Assembly (NCBI GenBank): GCA_045565285.1
Contig: JBJLFR010000016.1
Span: forward strand, 55,132-119,131
DNA: 64,000 nucleotides
DNA from: CACIIZ01 sp045565285
GTDB lineage: Bacteria; Pseudomonadota; Alphaproteobacteria; Rhodobacterales; Rhodobacteraceae
Direction of reading: 5' to 3'
Shown piece after piece: positions 37,746 through 46,649 of this stretch. Under the pieces are notes generated by a model. It was given only the letters and a program-made list of their open reading frames with translations. It was not told the DNA's origin and searched no databases. How positions within the stretch are numbered: position 1 is the stretch's first letter; every line of letters begins with the position of its first letter. A program made the translations under genes and the position numbers.

Positions 37746-38542
37746 TGTCTGAAAAACTTAAAATTAAAGATATTAAAAAAATTATTGGGAATAATGTGGT
37801 AGAGATCGGATTTATTCTTGGATCTGGCTTAAGCGATACAATACCTTTAGAAAATAAAAAGGTTTTTGACTACAATGATATAGATGGTTTTAACCTTCCA
37901 TCAGTAACAGGTCATCCTGGAAAACTATTGATAGGTACCACACAGAATAAACTAATTGCTATTTTAAGTGGTAGGACTCACTTCTATGAAAATGGAAAAG
38001 CAGATACAATGAGAAATCCTATAAAGTTACTAAAAGATTTAGGTGTTAAAAAACTGATTTTAACTAATGCTGCAGGCTCTTTAAGAAAAGATATACCTAC
38101 TGGTTCAATAATGATTATTGAAGATCATATTAATTTTTCCGGTTTAAATCCACTAATTGGAGAAAATTCGGACAATAGATTTGTAAATTTAACATCAGCT
38201 TACGATAAAAATATAAACAAAATGATTTTGAAATCTGGAAATAAAAATAATATCGATATAAAGAATGGGATTTACGCCTGGTTTTCAGGACCGTCTTTTG
38301 AGACTCCAGCAGAAATAAATGCTATTAAATATTTAGGAGCCGATGTAGTTGGAATGTCAACTGTTCCTGAAGTAATATTATCCAGATACTTTAAAATTAG
38401 AGTTGCAGGCATATCAGTAATTACAAATATGGCTTCAGGTCTGAGTAAAGAAAAAATAAGTCATGAGCAGACCAAGGAAATAGCAAAATTAAGTGAAAAA
38501 AAACTTTCAGAAATTTTAATATCTTTGTTGCGAAAAATATAA
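37745..38542 (+). CDS. Purine-nucleoside phosphorylase
   Basis: Splits purine nucleosides with phosphate into base and ribose-1-phosphate. The 265-residue trimeric-class PNP shows GFILGSGLSDTIP, TGHPGKLLIG, SGRTHFYENG with the phosphate-site His, LTNAAGSLRKD, SGPSFETPAEI and GMSTVPEVILSRY with ITNMASGLS. The start overlaps the permease stop, so imported nucleosides are processed by the same operon. Base preference (guanosine/inosine type) fits the trimeric class but is not proven. Confidence 0.93.
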   Translation: MSEKLKIKDIKKIIGNNVVEIGFILGSGLSDTIPLENKKVFDYNDIDGFNLPSVTGHPGKLLIGTTQNKLIAILSGRTHFYENGKADTMRNPIKLLKDLGVKKLILTNAAGSLRKDIPTGSIMIIEDHINFSGLNPLIGENSDNRFVNLTSAYDKNINKMILKSGNKNNIDIKNGIYAWFSGPSFETPAEINAIKYLGADVVGMSTVPEVILSRYFKIRVAGISVITNMASGLSKEKISHEQTKEIAKLSEKKLSEILISLLRKI

Positions 38543-38600
38543 TATAGACGTAAGTGCTGTTGAAAATAAAATATCAAATTTACTTAAACAAATTTAAATA

Positions 38601-39512
38601 ATGCAGATTTACCTACCAATTGCAGAAATTTCAGTAAACATTTTTTTATTAATTGGATTAGGTGGTATTGTTGGAATACTTTCAGGTATGTTTGGCGTAG
38701 GAGGTGGTTTCTTAATGACACCTCTTTTATTTTTCATTGGAATACCCCCTGCTGTAGCAGTTGCAAGTGAAGCTAACCAAATTCTTGGTGCTTCATTCTC
38801 AGGAGCTATTGCTCATTTTAAAAGGAAAAATGTTGATTTAAAGATGGGTTTTCTTTTAATTTTAGGTGGAGTACTAGGTTCTATTTTTGGAGTCGAAATA
38901 TTTAGAATTTTTAAAGACTTAGGACAATTAGAACTCATTATTAAACTTTGTTATGTTCTATTTCTTGGAATAATAGGAATAATAATGTTTTTTGAAAGTC
39001 TAAAAGCTCTGAGCTATAAATCAAGAAATATAAAATTAAGAAAAACTCGTCATCATTCCTGGGTTCAAGGTCTACCACTCAAAATGAGGTTTAGAGCATC
39101 TAATTTATATATAAGTTCCATACCAGCAGTGTTTATAGGATTTTTTGTAGGTATTTTAGCTTCAATCATGGGAATTGGAGGAGGATTCATAATAGTGCCT
39201 GCTATGATTTATATTTTAGGGATGCCAACCAAAGTAGTGGTTGGAACTTCTTTATTTCAAATAATTTTTGTAACTGGCGTTACAACATACTTGCATGCAG
39301 TAAAAAATTTCAGTGTAGATATTGTATTGTCATTCTTACTTTTGGTTGGTGGAGTAATTGGCGCCCAGATAGGCGTAAGAATAGGTATTACATTAAAAGC
39401 TGAGCAATTAAGAATATTATTAGCTATCCTAGTATTGTCTATGTGTTTAAAAATAACTTTAGAATTATTCATAACCCCTCTAGAATTTTATAGTTTAGTT
39501 AGAGATATATAA
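38601..39512 (+). CDS. TSUP (TauE/SafE) family sulfite/sulfonate exporter
   Basis: A 303-residue membrane protein with about eight hydrophobic segments in two halves. Each half starts with the family glycine motif, GIVGILSGMFGVGGGFLMTPL and VGILASIMGIGGGFIIVPA. TSUP members move sulfite, sulfoacetate or other organosulfur anions; the substrate here is unknown. The next gene starts one base after its stop. Confidence 0.88.
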   Translation: MQIYLPIAEISVNIFLLIGLGGIVGILSGMFGVGGGFLMTPLLFFIGIPPAVAVASEANQILGASFSGAIAHFKRKNVDLKMGFLLILGGVLGSIFGVEIFRIFKDLGQLELIIKLCYVLFLGIIGIIMFFESLKALSYKSRNIKLRKTRHHSWVQGLPLKMRFRASNLYISSIPAVFIGFFVGILASIMGIGGGFIIVPAMIYILGMPTKVVVGTSLFQIIFVTGVTTYLHAVKNFSVDIVLSFLLLVGGVIGAQIGVRIGITLKAEQLRILLAILVLSMCLKITLELFITPLEFYSLVRDI

Positions 39513-39513
39513 A

Positions 39514-40293
39514 ATGAAACTATTTTTTAATTTGTTATTTATTATATTGTTTTATAAATTATCTTTTTTAACTGCTAAAAGTACACAAGTACCACCAAGC
39601 CTTGTTACAGACTTAAGTAAAAAGGTAATATCTATAAATGTAAATTTTTCAGGTAGTAAATTTCATATTTTTGGTGCAATTAAGAAAAATGTTTCTCAAG
39701 TTTCACCAATAGATCAACCGCCTTTTGATATACTTATTGAAGTAATTGGTCCACCTATCTCTATGAATTTATTCAAAAAAGAAAATAAGTATGGTTTTTG
39801 GGTAAATAAAAAAATACAAAATTTTAATAATATACCGAGTTTTTATTCAATTTCTGGAACTAAGCCACTAGAAGATTTACTACCCGTTAGAACTCAAAAG
39901 GTTAATAAGTTAGGGCTTTCTGAACAGTTTAATTCAACAAATGGTAAATTAAAAAAAGAATTAATTAATCAAATTTTATCAATTGGTCGAATTAAAAAAC
40001 AATATAATGAAAATAATACTGCCATCACATTATTAGAAAATACCCTTTTTTCAAATGAAATTGATTTTCCAACTAATCTTTATGAAGGAAATTATAAAGT
40101 TAAAATATATTTAATTCGTTTTGGAGAGGTTTTGGCTACAAAAGAAGATATCATTTATGTTAAAAAAATTGGTATTCAAAATTGGATTAACTATTTAGCC
40201 TATCAAGAACCTAGGATATATGGAATAGCAAGTATATTAATAGCAATAAGTTTTGGTTTTGGAGCTTCTTTGGTTTTTCGAAAAAAGTTATGA
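39514..40293 (+). CDS. TIGR02186 family membrane-anchored protein
   Basis: A 259-residue protein with an N-terminal signal segment (residues about 3-20), a beta-rich periplasmic part including IDQPPFDILIEVIGPP and GFWVNKKI, and a single C-terminal helix near ASILIAISFGFGASLVF. This layout matches the alphaproteobacterial family TIGR02186, which is typically encoded next to a TSUP transporter, as here. No enzymatic motif is seen; an accessory role in export is inference. Confidence 0.82.
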   Translation: MKLFFNLLFIILFYKLSFLTAKSTQVPPSLVTDLSKKVISINVNFSGSKFHIFGAIKKNVSQVSPIDQPPFDILIEVIGPPISMNLFKKENKYGFWVNKKIQNFNNIPSFYSISGTKPLEDLLPVRTQKVNKLGLSEQFNSTNGKLKKELINQILSIGRIKKQYNENNTAITLLENTLFSNEIDFPTNLYEGNYKVKIYLIRFGEVLATKEDIIYVKKIGIQNWINYLAYQEPRIYGIASILIAISFGFGASLVFRKKL

Positions 40294-40327
40294 TTAATCT
40301 CATAATTTTTAGAGAATTTTTAATCAT
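40290..40327. terminator. Putative bidirectional terminator between TIGR02186 gene and sdhB
   Basis: ATGATTAA (40290-40297) pairs with TTAATCAT (40320-40327), and inside this TCTC pairs with GAGA. A T-rich stretch follows on the + strand, and a TTTTTT run follows the hairpin on the - strand. It lies exactly where two convergent genes meet. All-AT stems are weak, so confidence is modest. Confidence 0.45.
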
Positions 40328-40341
40328 ATTTTCTTTAAAAA

Positions 40342-41142
40342 CTATTTTTGTTTAATTCTATTATTTTTTTCTACCATCATTTTTTTTATTTCAGATATTG
40401 CTTTTGCGGGATTTAAGTTCTTTGGACATGCCCTTGCACAATTCATTATTGTATGACATCTATATAATTTAAAAGAATCCTCTAGATCATTTAATCTTTC
40501 ATCTCTTGTCTCATCACGACTGTCTACTAACCACCTATAAGCATGTAAAAGAGCTGCAGGTCCAAGGTATTTATCACTATTCCACCAATAACTTGGACAA
40601 GAAGTAGAACAACATGCGCACATGACACATTCATATAAATCATCTAATTTTTTCCGTTGATCAACTGATTGCCTCCACTCATCTTGAGGAGTCTCTGTCT
40701 TTGTTTCTAACCAAGGCATTATGCTTGCATGTTGTTTATAAAAATTAGTTAAATCAGGTATTAAATCTTTTATTACTGGCATATGAGGTAATGGATAAAT
40801 CCTAACATCTCCCTTAATTTCATTAAGACCACGCGTACAAGCTAAGGTATTCACCCCATCAATATTCATAGCGCAAGAACCACAAATACCTTCCCTACAT
40901 GACCTACGAAAAGTAAGTGTTGGGTCAATTTCTTCCTTGATATAAATTAGAGCATCTAAAATCATAGGACCACTATCACTTGAATCTATATAATATGTAT
41001 CTACTCTCGGATTACTTTGATCATCAGGATTATATCGATATATATTAAATTTCCTTAATTTTTTTGCAGAACTCTTTTTTTTATCCCAAACTTTTCCATC
41101 GGGAGAAATCCTTGAATTTTTTGGAAGTCTTAATTCTACCAT
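40342..41142 (-). CDS. sdhB: Succinate dehydrogenase iron-sulfur subunit
   Basis: Electron-transfer subunit of complex II, 266 residues. The [2Fe-2S] ligands are in CREGICGSCAMNIDG and the later TLAC. The [4Fe-4S] and [3Fe-4S] ligands are in CVMCACCSTSCPSYWW and CHTIMNCARACPKNLNP. All cluster cysteines are present. Last gene of sdhCDA-(lipoprotein)-sdhB; a 28-bp gap separates it from the lipoprotein gene upstream. Confidence 0.97.
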   Translation of the reverse strand: MVELRLPKNSRISPDGKVWDKKKSSAKKLRKFNIYRYNPDDQSNPRVDTYYIDSSDSGPMILDALIYIKEEIDPTLTFRRSCREGICGSCAMNIDGVNTLACTRGLNEIKGDVRIYPLPHMPVIKDLIPDLTNFYKQHASIMPWLETKTETPQDEWRQSVDQRKKLDDLYECVMCACCSTSCPSYWWNSDKYLGPAALLHAYRWLVDSRDETRDERLNDLEDSFKLYRCHTIMNCARACPKNLNPAKAISEIKKMMVEKNNRIKQK

Positions 41143-41170
41143 ATTATTTTTCCTTATTTAATAAATTCAG

Positions 41171-41443
41171 TTATGAACTAAGTGATATTTTACATTGCCT
41201 ATATACTTCATTAGGATCTTTTCCCGAAATAAAGTCACTACTCATGGTTATACCAATTTGATATTTAGGACCCTCACTACCAGTTGATAAAGACAAATTT
41301 GTAGTAGGTTTTGTAGCTTCACTTTTTTTCTTTTGACAAATATTTTCTATCTTTTGTTGTGTTAGAGTTTTGGATTGATTACCAGTACATCCTATAAAAA
41401 AACAAAAACTTACAACGATTAATATTCTAAGCAACTGAACCAT
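41171..41443 (-). CDS. Small lipoprotein encoded between sdhA and sdhB
   Basis: A 90-residue predicted lipoprotein. The hydrophobic signal ends in the lipobox FFIGC with Cys near residue 19, followed by a polar chain with two further cysteines (near ICQKK and QCKIS). It lies 5 bp after the sdhA stop and 28 bp before sdhB, on the same strand, so it should be cotranscribed with complex II genes. I do not recognise the family. A periplasmic or outer-membrane protein is not an expected complex II component. Confidence 0.7.
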   Translation of the reverse strand: MVQLLRILIVVSFCFFIGCTGNQSKTLTQQKIENICQKKKSEATKPTTNLSLSTGSEGPKYQIGITMSSDFISGKDPNEVYRQCKISLSS

Positions 41444-41448
41444 GTATT

Positions 41449-43257
41449 CTAATAGACCCTAGCCTTTGGAGCAATTTTGTTAGTATTTATACCACCTTGG
41501 GATTCCGATGATAGTGGTTTGGTATGAACACTTCTATATTTTAGTGAAACTTTATTTTTTTGATTAACAGATGCAAGTGTATGCTTTCTCCATTTCATAT
41601 CATCTCTATCAGGGTAATCTTCATGAGCATGTGCTCCACGGCTTTCTTGTCTAGCTTCAGCCGAAAAAATAGTTGTTAGTGCATTAGGCAAAAGGTTAGT
41701 TAATTCTAAAGTTTCCATTAAGTCAGAATTCCAAATCAAAGATCGATCTTTTACTGATAAATCTTCTAATCCATTAGCAACTGTCTCCATTTTTTTGCAT
41801 CCCTCAGCCAAAGTTTTTTTAGAACGAAAAACTGCCGCGTCTTCTTGCATTACTCTTTGCATGTTTTTTCTTAATTCTGCAGTTGATGAATTTCCATTAG
41901 CATTACGTAATTTGTCGAATCTTTCCATTGCCTGATCACAGGAATTAAAATTTAAAGGTCTATTTGGAGTATTTTTATTCACAACCTCTTTTGCTTTTAT
42001 AGCTGCAGCTCTACCAAATACTACTAAATCTATAAGACTATTAGAACCTAACCTATTAGCTCCATGCACAGATGCACAACTAGCCTCACCTACAGCCATT
42101 AAGCCAGGTTGAATACAATCCTCATTATCTTTAGTAGGATTTAAAACTTCTCCCCAATAATTTGTAGGGACTCCCCCCATATTATAATGAACAGTAGGTA
42201 ATACTGGAATTGGTTCTCTTGTTAAATCTACTCCAGCAAAAATTCTTGCACTTTCTGAAATACCAGGCAATCGTTCAGCTAAAGTTTTCTCAGGTAAATG
42301 GTCTAAATGTAAATGTATGTGATCTCCTTTAGCTCCTACACCACGACCTTCCTTTATTTCTACAGTCATACATCTGGAAACAACATCTCTGCTAGCCAAA
42401 TCTTTGTAAGTTGGAGCATACCTTTCCATAAATCTTTCTCCCTCAGAGTTTGTAAGATAACCTCCTTCACCTCTTGCTCCTTCTGTTATTAGACATCCAG
42501 CACCATAAATACCTGTTGGATGAAATTGAACAAATTCCATATCTTGCAATGGTAAATTTTGTCTAGCTATCATTCCATTTCCGTCTCCAGTACAAGTATG
42601 AGCTGAGGTTGCAGAAAAATACGCTCTACCATAACCACCAGTAGCAAGAACTACCATTTTAGCGTTAAACCTATGAATAGTCCCATCATCTAATTTCCAA
42701 GCTATAATTCCCTGACATTCACCATCTTCAGTCATAATTAAATCAATAGCAAAATATTCTATAAAAAATTCTGCATTGTTTTTTAATGATTGACCATACA
42801 AAGTATGTAAAATTGCATGACCTGTTCTATCAGCTGCGGCACATGTTCTTTGAACAGGTGGGCCTTCACCAAATTCAGTTGTATGTCCCCCGAAGGGTCT
42901 TTGATAAATTTTACCTTCTTCTGTACGTGAAAAAGGTACTCCATAATGTTCTAATTCATATACTGCTTTTGGGGCTTCTCGAGCTAAATACTCCATTGCA
43001 TCAACATCACCTAACCAGTCTGAACCTTTTACAGTATCATACATATGCCAATGCCAGTGATCAGGTCCCATATTTGATAAAGATGCTGCAATACCACCTT
43101 GAGCAGCTACAGTATGACTTCTGGTTGGAAAAACTTTGCTTATGCAAGCAGTTTTGAAACCTTGTTCTGCCATTCCTAAGGTAGCTCTTAATCCAGAGCC
43201 TCCAGCTCCTACTACTACTACATCGTAAGTATGATCTACATATTCGTATGAATTCAT
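41449..43257 (-). CDS. sdhA: Succinate dehydrogenase flavoprotein subunit
   Basis: FAD-containing catalytic subunit of complex II, 602 residues. Seen are VVVVGAGGSGLRATLGMAEQ, the covalent FAD region SHTVAAQGGIAASL, GQSLKNNAEFF, the catalytic Arg region TEGARGEGGYL, HYNMGGVPTNYWGEV and GANRLGSNSLIDLVVFGRAA. The C-terminus has the helical domain with EDYPDRDDMKWRKHTL. Starts 9 bp after sdhD. Confidence 0.97.
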   Translation of the reverse strand: MNSYEYVDHTYDVVVVGAGGSGLRATLGMAEQGFKTACISKVFPTRSHTVAAQGGIAASLSNMGPDHWHWHMYDTVKGSDWLGDVDAMEYLAREAPKAVYELEHYGVPFSRTEEGKIYQRPFGGHTTEFGEGPPVQRTCAAADRTGHAILHTLYGQSLKNNAEFFIEYFAIDLIMTEDGECQGIIAWKLDDGTIHRFNAKMVVLATGGYGRAYFSATSAHTCTGDGNGMIARQNLPLQDMEFVQFHPTGIYGAGCLITEGARGEGGYLTNSEGERFMERYAPTYKDLASRDVVSRCMTVEIKEGRGVGAKGDHIHLHLDHLPEKTLAERLPGISESARIFAGVDLTREPIPVLPTVHYNMGGVPTNYWGEVLNPTKDNEDCIQPGLMAVGEASCASVHGANRLGSNSLIDLVVFGRAAAIKAKEVVNKNTPNRPLNFNSCDQAMERFDKLRNANGNSSTAELRKNMQRVMQEDAAVFRSKKTLAEGCKKMETVANGLEDLSVKDRSLIWNSDLMETLELTNLLPNALTTIFSAEARQESRGAHAHEDYPDRDDMKWRKHTLASVNQKNKVSLKYRSVHTKPLSSESQGGINTNKIAPKARVY

Positions 43258-43266
43258 CAGATTCTC

Positions 43267-43620
43267 CTAGATTCCAAGACGATATAAATTTGAGAAAGCT
43301 ATCATAGTACCTATAGCTAATATCCAACATAAGTATTTCAATGTTTTTAGACTATAATTTCTTAAATCCAAGTCATGTATATAATCTTCAAGGACTACTT
43401 CAATACCTTGATAAAAATGCCAAATACTTATTGTGATGAATAAAAAAGCAATTATCAAATTAAAAGGATTTTTATAGTTTTCTATTACCTCATTATAAGA
43501 AAGCGTTGATACATCTAAGAAATTGTAAACAAAAAGCATTGTCAGAGGTATAAGCAAGATTGAAGATATTCTTTGCTTAATCCAATGCTTAGTACTTTCT
43601 ATATTTTGACCCACTATCAT
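43267..43620 (-). CDS. sdhD: Succinate dehydrogenase membrane anchor subunit D
   Basis: A 117-residue membrane protein with three hydrophobic helices. The N-terminal KHWIKQRISSILLIP and the second helix ending IWHFYQGIEVVLEDYIHD match SdhD, with the His in this region expected to ligate heme b and the Asp-Tyr pair to contact quinone. Position between sdhC and sdhA confirms the assignment despite low family conservation. Confidence 0.9.
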   Translation of the reverse strand: MIVGQNIESTKHWIKQRISSILLIPLTMLFVYNFLDVSTLSYNEVIENYKNPFNLIIAFLFITISIWHFYQGIEVVLEDYIHDLDLRNYSLKTLKYLCWILAIGTMIAFSNLYRLGI

Positions 43621-43639
43621 ACTCCAAAATTCAAAAACT

Positions 43640-44017
43640 TTAAATCAAAAGACTTATTAAGATAAAAATGAATGTTAAAAATAATATAAAATATGAACTT
43701 AATTCTACCAATTTTAGATTAAACCCATACCCCATGTCCCAAAATAAATGTCTAATACCAGCAAAAAAATGATACCAAATACCACAAATGGAAAAAAACA
43801 TAATTAATTTTCCAACAATTGAATTAAAAAAATCTGAAAAAACTCCGAAAGCTTCTTGACCAAAAATTAGTGATATAAAAAATCCTATAATAACTAAAAG
43901 ACTTATGGATAGAGCCACACCTGAAATTCTGTGTAATATGGATAGAATAGAGTTTAATTGTGGTCTATAGATAGTTAAGTGAGGAGATAAGGGTCTATTT
44001 TGCATACGTTTTGACAT
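43640..44017 (-). CDS. sdhC: Succinate dehydrogenase cytochrome b556 subunit
   Basis: A 125-residue membrane anchor with three helices. RPLSPHLTIYRPQLNSILSI and HRISGVAL are the SdhC signature, and WYHFFAGIRHLFWDMGYG carries the heme-ligating His region. First gene of the sdh operon; its promoter must lie in the region shared with mdh. Confidence 0.93.
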   Translation of the reverse strand: MSKRMQNRPLSPHLTIYRPQLNSILSILHRISGVALSISLLVIIGFFISLIFGQEAFGVFSDFFNSIVGKLIMFFSICGIWYHFFAGIRHLFWDMGYGFNLKLVELSSYFILFLTFIFILISLLI

Positions 44018-44316
44018 TTTTTTTAATTCGATTTTAATTATCTAATATCTAGAATAGTTGCAATGTGATTAATTGTCACCAAAGAACTTTAATGAATTTT
44101 AAGTTCTTTATTAAGAATAGATAACAATATTTCTTATTCATTTTTTTATCAAAAATAATTATAATTTTCTAAATTTTTACTACCAACATCATTATTTTAT
44201 TTGTATGTATACAATTCTATTATTCCTTTTTGATTCTAACCCAAATTTTTTTTATTTGTATTTATTGGGTCTACTTAAATAACTATAATTAATATCTTCA
44301 TAATAGGAAAATTAAA
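44018..44316. promoter_or_regulatory. sdhC/mdh divergent control region with several dyads
   Basis: 299 bases without a gene between divergent TCA genes. Visible symmetry: AAAGAACTT (44081-44089) with AAGTTCTTT (44101-44109); TTGTAT-GT-ATACAA (44201-44214), which resembles FCD-type GntR operators; and ACCCAA (44239-44244) with TTGGGT (44265-44270). No exact copy of the TTGTGATCACAA palindrome found elsewhere in this TCA cluster is present. Which of these sites is bound is unknown. Confidence 0.4.
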
Positions 44317-45276
44317 ATGAAAAGAAATAAAATTGCTTTGATTGGCTCTGGTCAAATTGGAGGAACATTAGCTCATTTAGCTGGACTAAAAGAATTAGGT
44401 GATATTGTTCTATTTGATATAGCTGATGGAATTCCTCATGGTAAAGCTCTAGATATTGCAGAAAGCTCACCAATAAGTTCATTTGATAGTAGTATCACTG
44501 GTACTAGTTCATATGAAGAAATTACTGACTCAGATGTTTGTATTGTAACTGCTGGCGTACCACGCAAACCAGGAATGAGTAGAGATGATTTGCTCAGTAT
44601 AAATTTAAAAGTGATGAAATCTGTTGGAAAAGGTATAAAACAATATGCTCCAAATTCCTTTGTTATTTGCATTACAAACCCTTTAGATGCAATGGTTTGG
44701 GCTTTACAAAAATTTTCAACCTTACCAGCTGAAAAAGTTGTGGGTATGGCAGGTGTATTGGATAGCGGAAGATTTGCATATTTTCTTTCTCAAGAGTTCA
44801 ATATATCTGTTAAAGATATTCAAACTTTTGTACTTGGTGGACATGGGGATACTATGGTTCCATTAATAAGATATTCTACAATTGGAGGTATTCCTATTCC
44901 TGATTTATTAAAAATGGGATGGTCTACCAAAGAAAAAATAGACCATATTGTTCAAAGAACTAGAGATGGTGGTGCTGAAATTGTTTCATTATTAAAAACT
45001 GGTTCTGCTTTTTATGCGCCAGCGGCCTCAGCAATAAACATGGCAGAATCTTACTTAAAAGATCAAAAAAGAGTCCTACCATGTGCTACATATCTTAATG
45101 GTCAATATGGTTTAAATGATATTTATGTAGGAGTACCCTCAATTATTGGTAATAAAGGTGTGGAAAAAATAATGGAAATTGACCTTAGTAAAGAAGAGAA
45201 AAGTAACTTTTCTAAGTCGGTAGAATCTGTAACAAAATTAATTGAAAATTGCAAAAAAATTGATAAGGATCTATAA
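44317..45276 (+). CDS. mdh: Malate dehydrogenase (LDH-like type)
   Basis: NAD-dependent malate/oxaloacetate interconversion, 319 residues. ALIGSGQIGGTLAHLAGL forms the NAD-binding loop; CIVTAGVPRKPGMSRDDLL carries the substrate Arg residues. ICITNPLDAMVWALQKFS and the catalytic His in VLGGHGDTMVPL follow. The PRKPGMSR loop indicates malate rather than lactate specificity. Divergent from sdhCDAB and upstream of sucC. Confidence 0.96.
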   Translation: MKRNKIALIGSGQIGGTLAHLAGLKELGDIVLFDIADGIPHGKALDIAESSPISSFDSSITGTSSYEEITDSDVCIVTAGVPRKPGMSRDDLLSINLKVMKSVGKGIKQYAPNSFVICITNPLDAMVWALQKFSTLPAEKVVGMAGVLDSGRFAYFLSQEFNISVKDIQTFVLGGHGDTMVPLIRYSTIGGIPIPDLLKMGWSTKEKIDHIVQRTRDGGAEIVSLLKTGSAFYAPAASAINMAESYLKDQKRVLPCATYLNGQYGLNDIYVGVPSIIGNKGVEKIMEIDLSKEEKSNFSKSVESVTKLIENCKKIDKDL

Positions 45277-45295
45277 ACAAAAGAGAATTTTATTT

Positions 45296-45327
45296 TTGTG
45301 ATCACAATAAAATAAATGTGATCACAA
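45296..45327. promoter_or_regulatory. Twin TGTGATCACA palindromes, putative operator of the suc-lpd operon
   Basis: TTGTGATCACAA at 45296-45307 and TGTGATCACA at 45317-45326 have centres 20 bp apart, about two helical turns, suiting two dimers on one DNA face. The same palindrome lies in the promoter of the neighbouring gntR gene at 53815-53830. The two copies could alternatively pair with each other into an 11-bp hairpin with a 10-base loop, six bases before a T-run, and so terminate mdh transcripts. The gntR copy argues for an operator, but both could hold. Confidence 0.65.
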
Positions 45328-45451
45328 AATAAGTTTTTTTGTTACTTTTATCATTTTTTGTTAAAAATAACTTCAAAATAAAATAAATCACTGCAAAGAT
45401 TAGCTATATCTCAGATGAAAAAATAAATTTATTAATCTTTAGGTGAAAAAC

Positions 45452-46648
45452 ATGAATATCCATGAATATCAAGCAAAACAATTTTTGAGGGAATATGGAG
45501 TTCCTGTTTTAGACGGAAGAATTATTTTAAAAGCAGAAGAAGCAAAAACAGCTGCAGGAGAACTAGATGGACCTTTATGGGTTGTGAAAGCACAAATACA
45601 TGCTGGAGGAAGAGGAAAAGGTAAATTTATTGAAGAAAGTGCCGGGATTGACGGTGGAGTGAGGCTTGCAAAATCAGCCTCAGATGCAGCAGAACAAGCT
45701 CAAAAGATGCTTGGGAGAACTTTAGTAACAAAACAAACTGGAAAATCTGGAAAACAAGTTGGAAGAATATATATCGAAGAAGGTTGTCAGATAGCAAAAG
45801 AATTTTATTTAGCTGTTCTAATTGATAGATCAACTTCAAGAATTGCATTTGTAACTTCTAAAGAAGGAGGTATGGATATTGAAGAAGTCGCGGCCAAAAC
45901 TCCAGAAAAAATAATCAAATTTACAGTTGATCCAGCTTCAGGACTATCTAGTTTTCACGGAAGAAGAGTGGCTTTTGCACTAGGATTAGAAGGTAAACAA
46001 ATTAAACAATGTGTACATTTGGTTCAAGCACTATTCAAATTATTTAGTGAAAAAGATTGTGAAATGTTAGAAATAAATCCATTGATTCTCACCAAAGATG
46101 ATAAATTACTATGCCTAGACTGTAAAATGGGTTTTGATAGTAATGCCATGTATCGCCAACCTTCAGTGCTAGCATTTCATGATGAAACTGAAGAGGATCC
46201 TAAAGAATTAGCCGCTTCTAAGTTTGATCTTAATTATATTGCCTTAGACGGAGAAATTGGTTGTATGGTTAATGGAGCAGGGTTAGCAATGGCAACAATG
46301 GATATTATTAAATTGTTTGGATCTGAACCAGCGAATTTTTTGGACGTCGGTGGTGGTGCTACTAAAGAAAAGGTTATTGAGGCTTTTAAAATTATTACCT
46401 CTGATAAGAATGTTAAAGGGATTTTAGTAAATATTTTTGGAGGTATAATGAGATGCGATGTTATAGCAGAAGGTGTTGTAGAAGCTGTAAAAAATGTGGG
46501 TCTGTCTGTTCCTTTAGTAGTCAGACTTGAAGGTACAAATGTAGCAAAAGGTAAAGATATAATTAATAAAAGTGGGTTGAATGTAATTGCTGCTGATAAT
46601 CTTTCTGATGCTGCAAAAAAAATTGTTTCTGCAGTGAAAGGCCATTAG
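45452..46648 (+). CDS. sucC: Succinyl-CoA synthetase beta subunit (ADP-forming)
   Basis: ATP-grasp subunit, 398 residues from the ATG at 45452. This start is preferred because AGGTG sits six bases before it and family members begin MNIHEYQAK; the frame extends three codons upstream to a GTG. Motifs are HAGGRGKGKFIEE, RIYIEEGCQIAKEFYLA, MLEINPLILTKDDKLLCLDCK and GCMVNGAGLAMATMDIIK. sucD starts one base after its stop. First gene of sucCDAB-lpd. Confidence 0.96.
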   Translation: MNIHEYQAKQFLREYGVPVLDGRIILKAEEAKTAAGELDGPLWVVKAQIHAGGRGKGKFIEESAGIDGGVRLAKSASDAAEQAQKMLGRTLVTKQTGKSGKQVGRIYIEEGCQIAKEFYLAVLIDRSTSRIAFVTSKEGGMDIEEVAAKTPEKIIKFTVDPASGLSSFHGRRVAFALGLEGKQIKQCVHLVQALFKLFSEKDCEMLEINPLILTKDDKLLCLDCKMGFDSNAMYRQPSVLAFHDETEEDPKELAASKFDLNYIALDGEIGCMVNGAGLAMATMDIIKLFGSEPANFLDVGGGATKEKVIEAFKIITSDKNVKGILVNIFGGIMRCDVIAEGVVEAVKNVGLSVPLVVRLEGTNVAKGKDIINKSGLNVIAADNLSDAAKKIVSAVKGH

Positions 46649-46649
46649 A

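Noticed and set aside
42786..43330. Frames opposite or shifted across the sdhA 5' region and sdhD end
   Set aside because: sdhA and sdhD account fully for this DNA and the alternative products have no family features or ribosome sites.
43061..43330. Frameshift in the sdhA/sdhD junction suggested by overlapping frames
   Set aside because: Both sdhA and sdhD are full length with proper ends, so no lesion exists.
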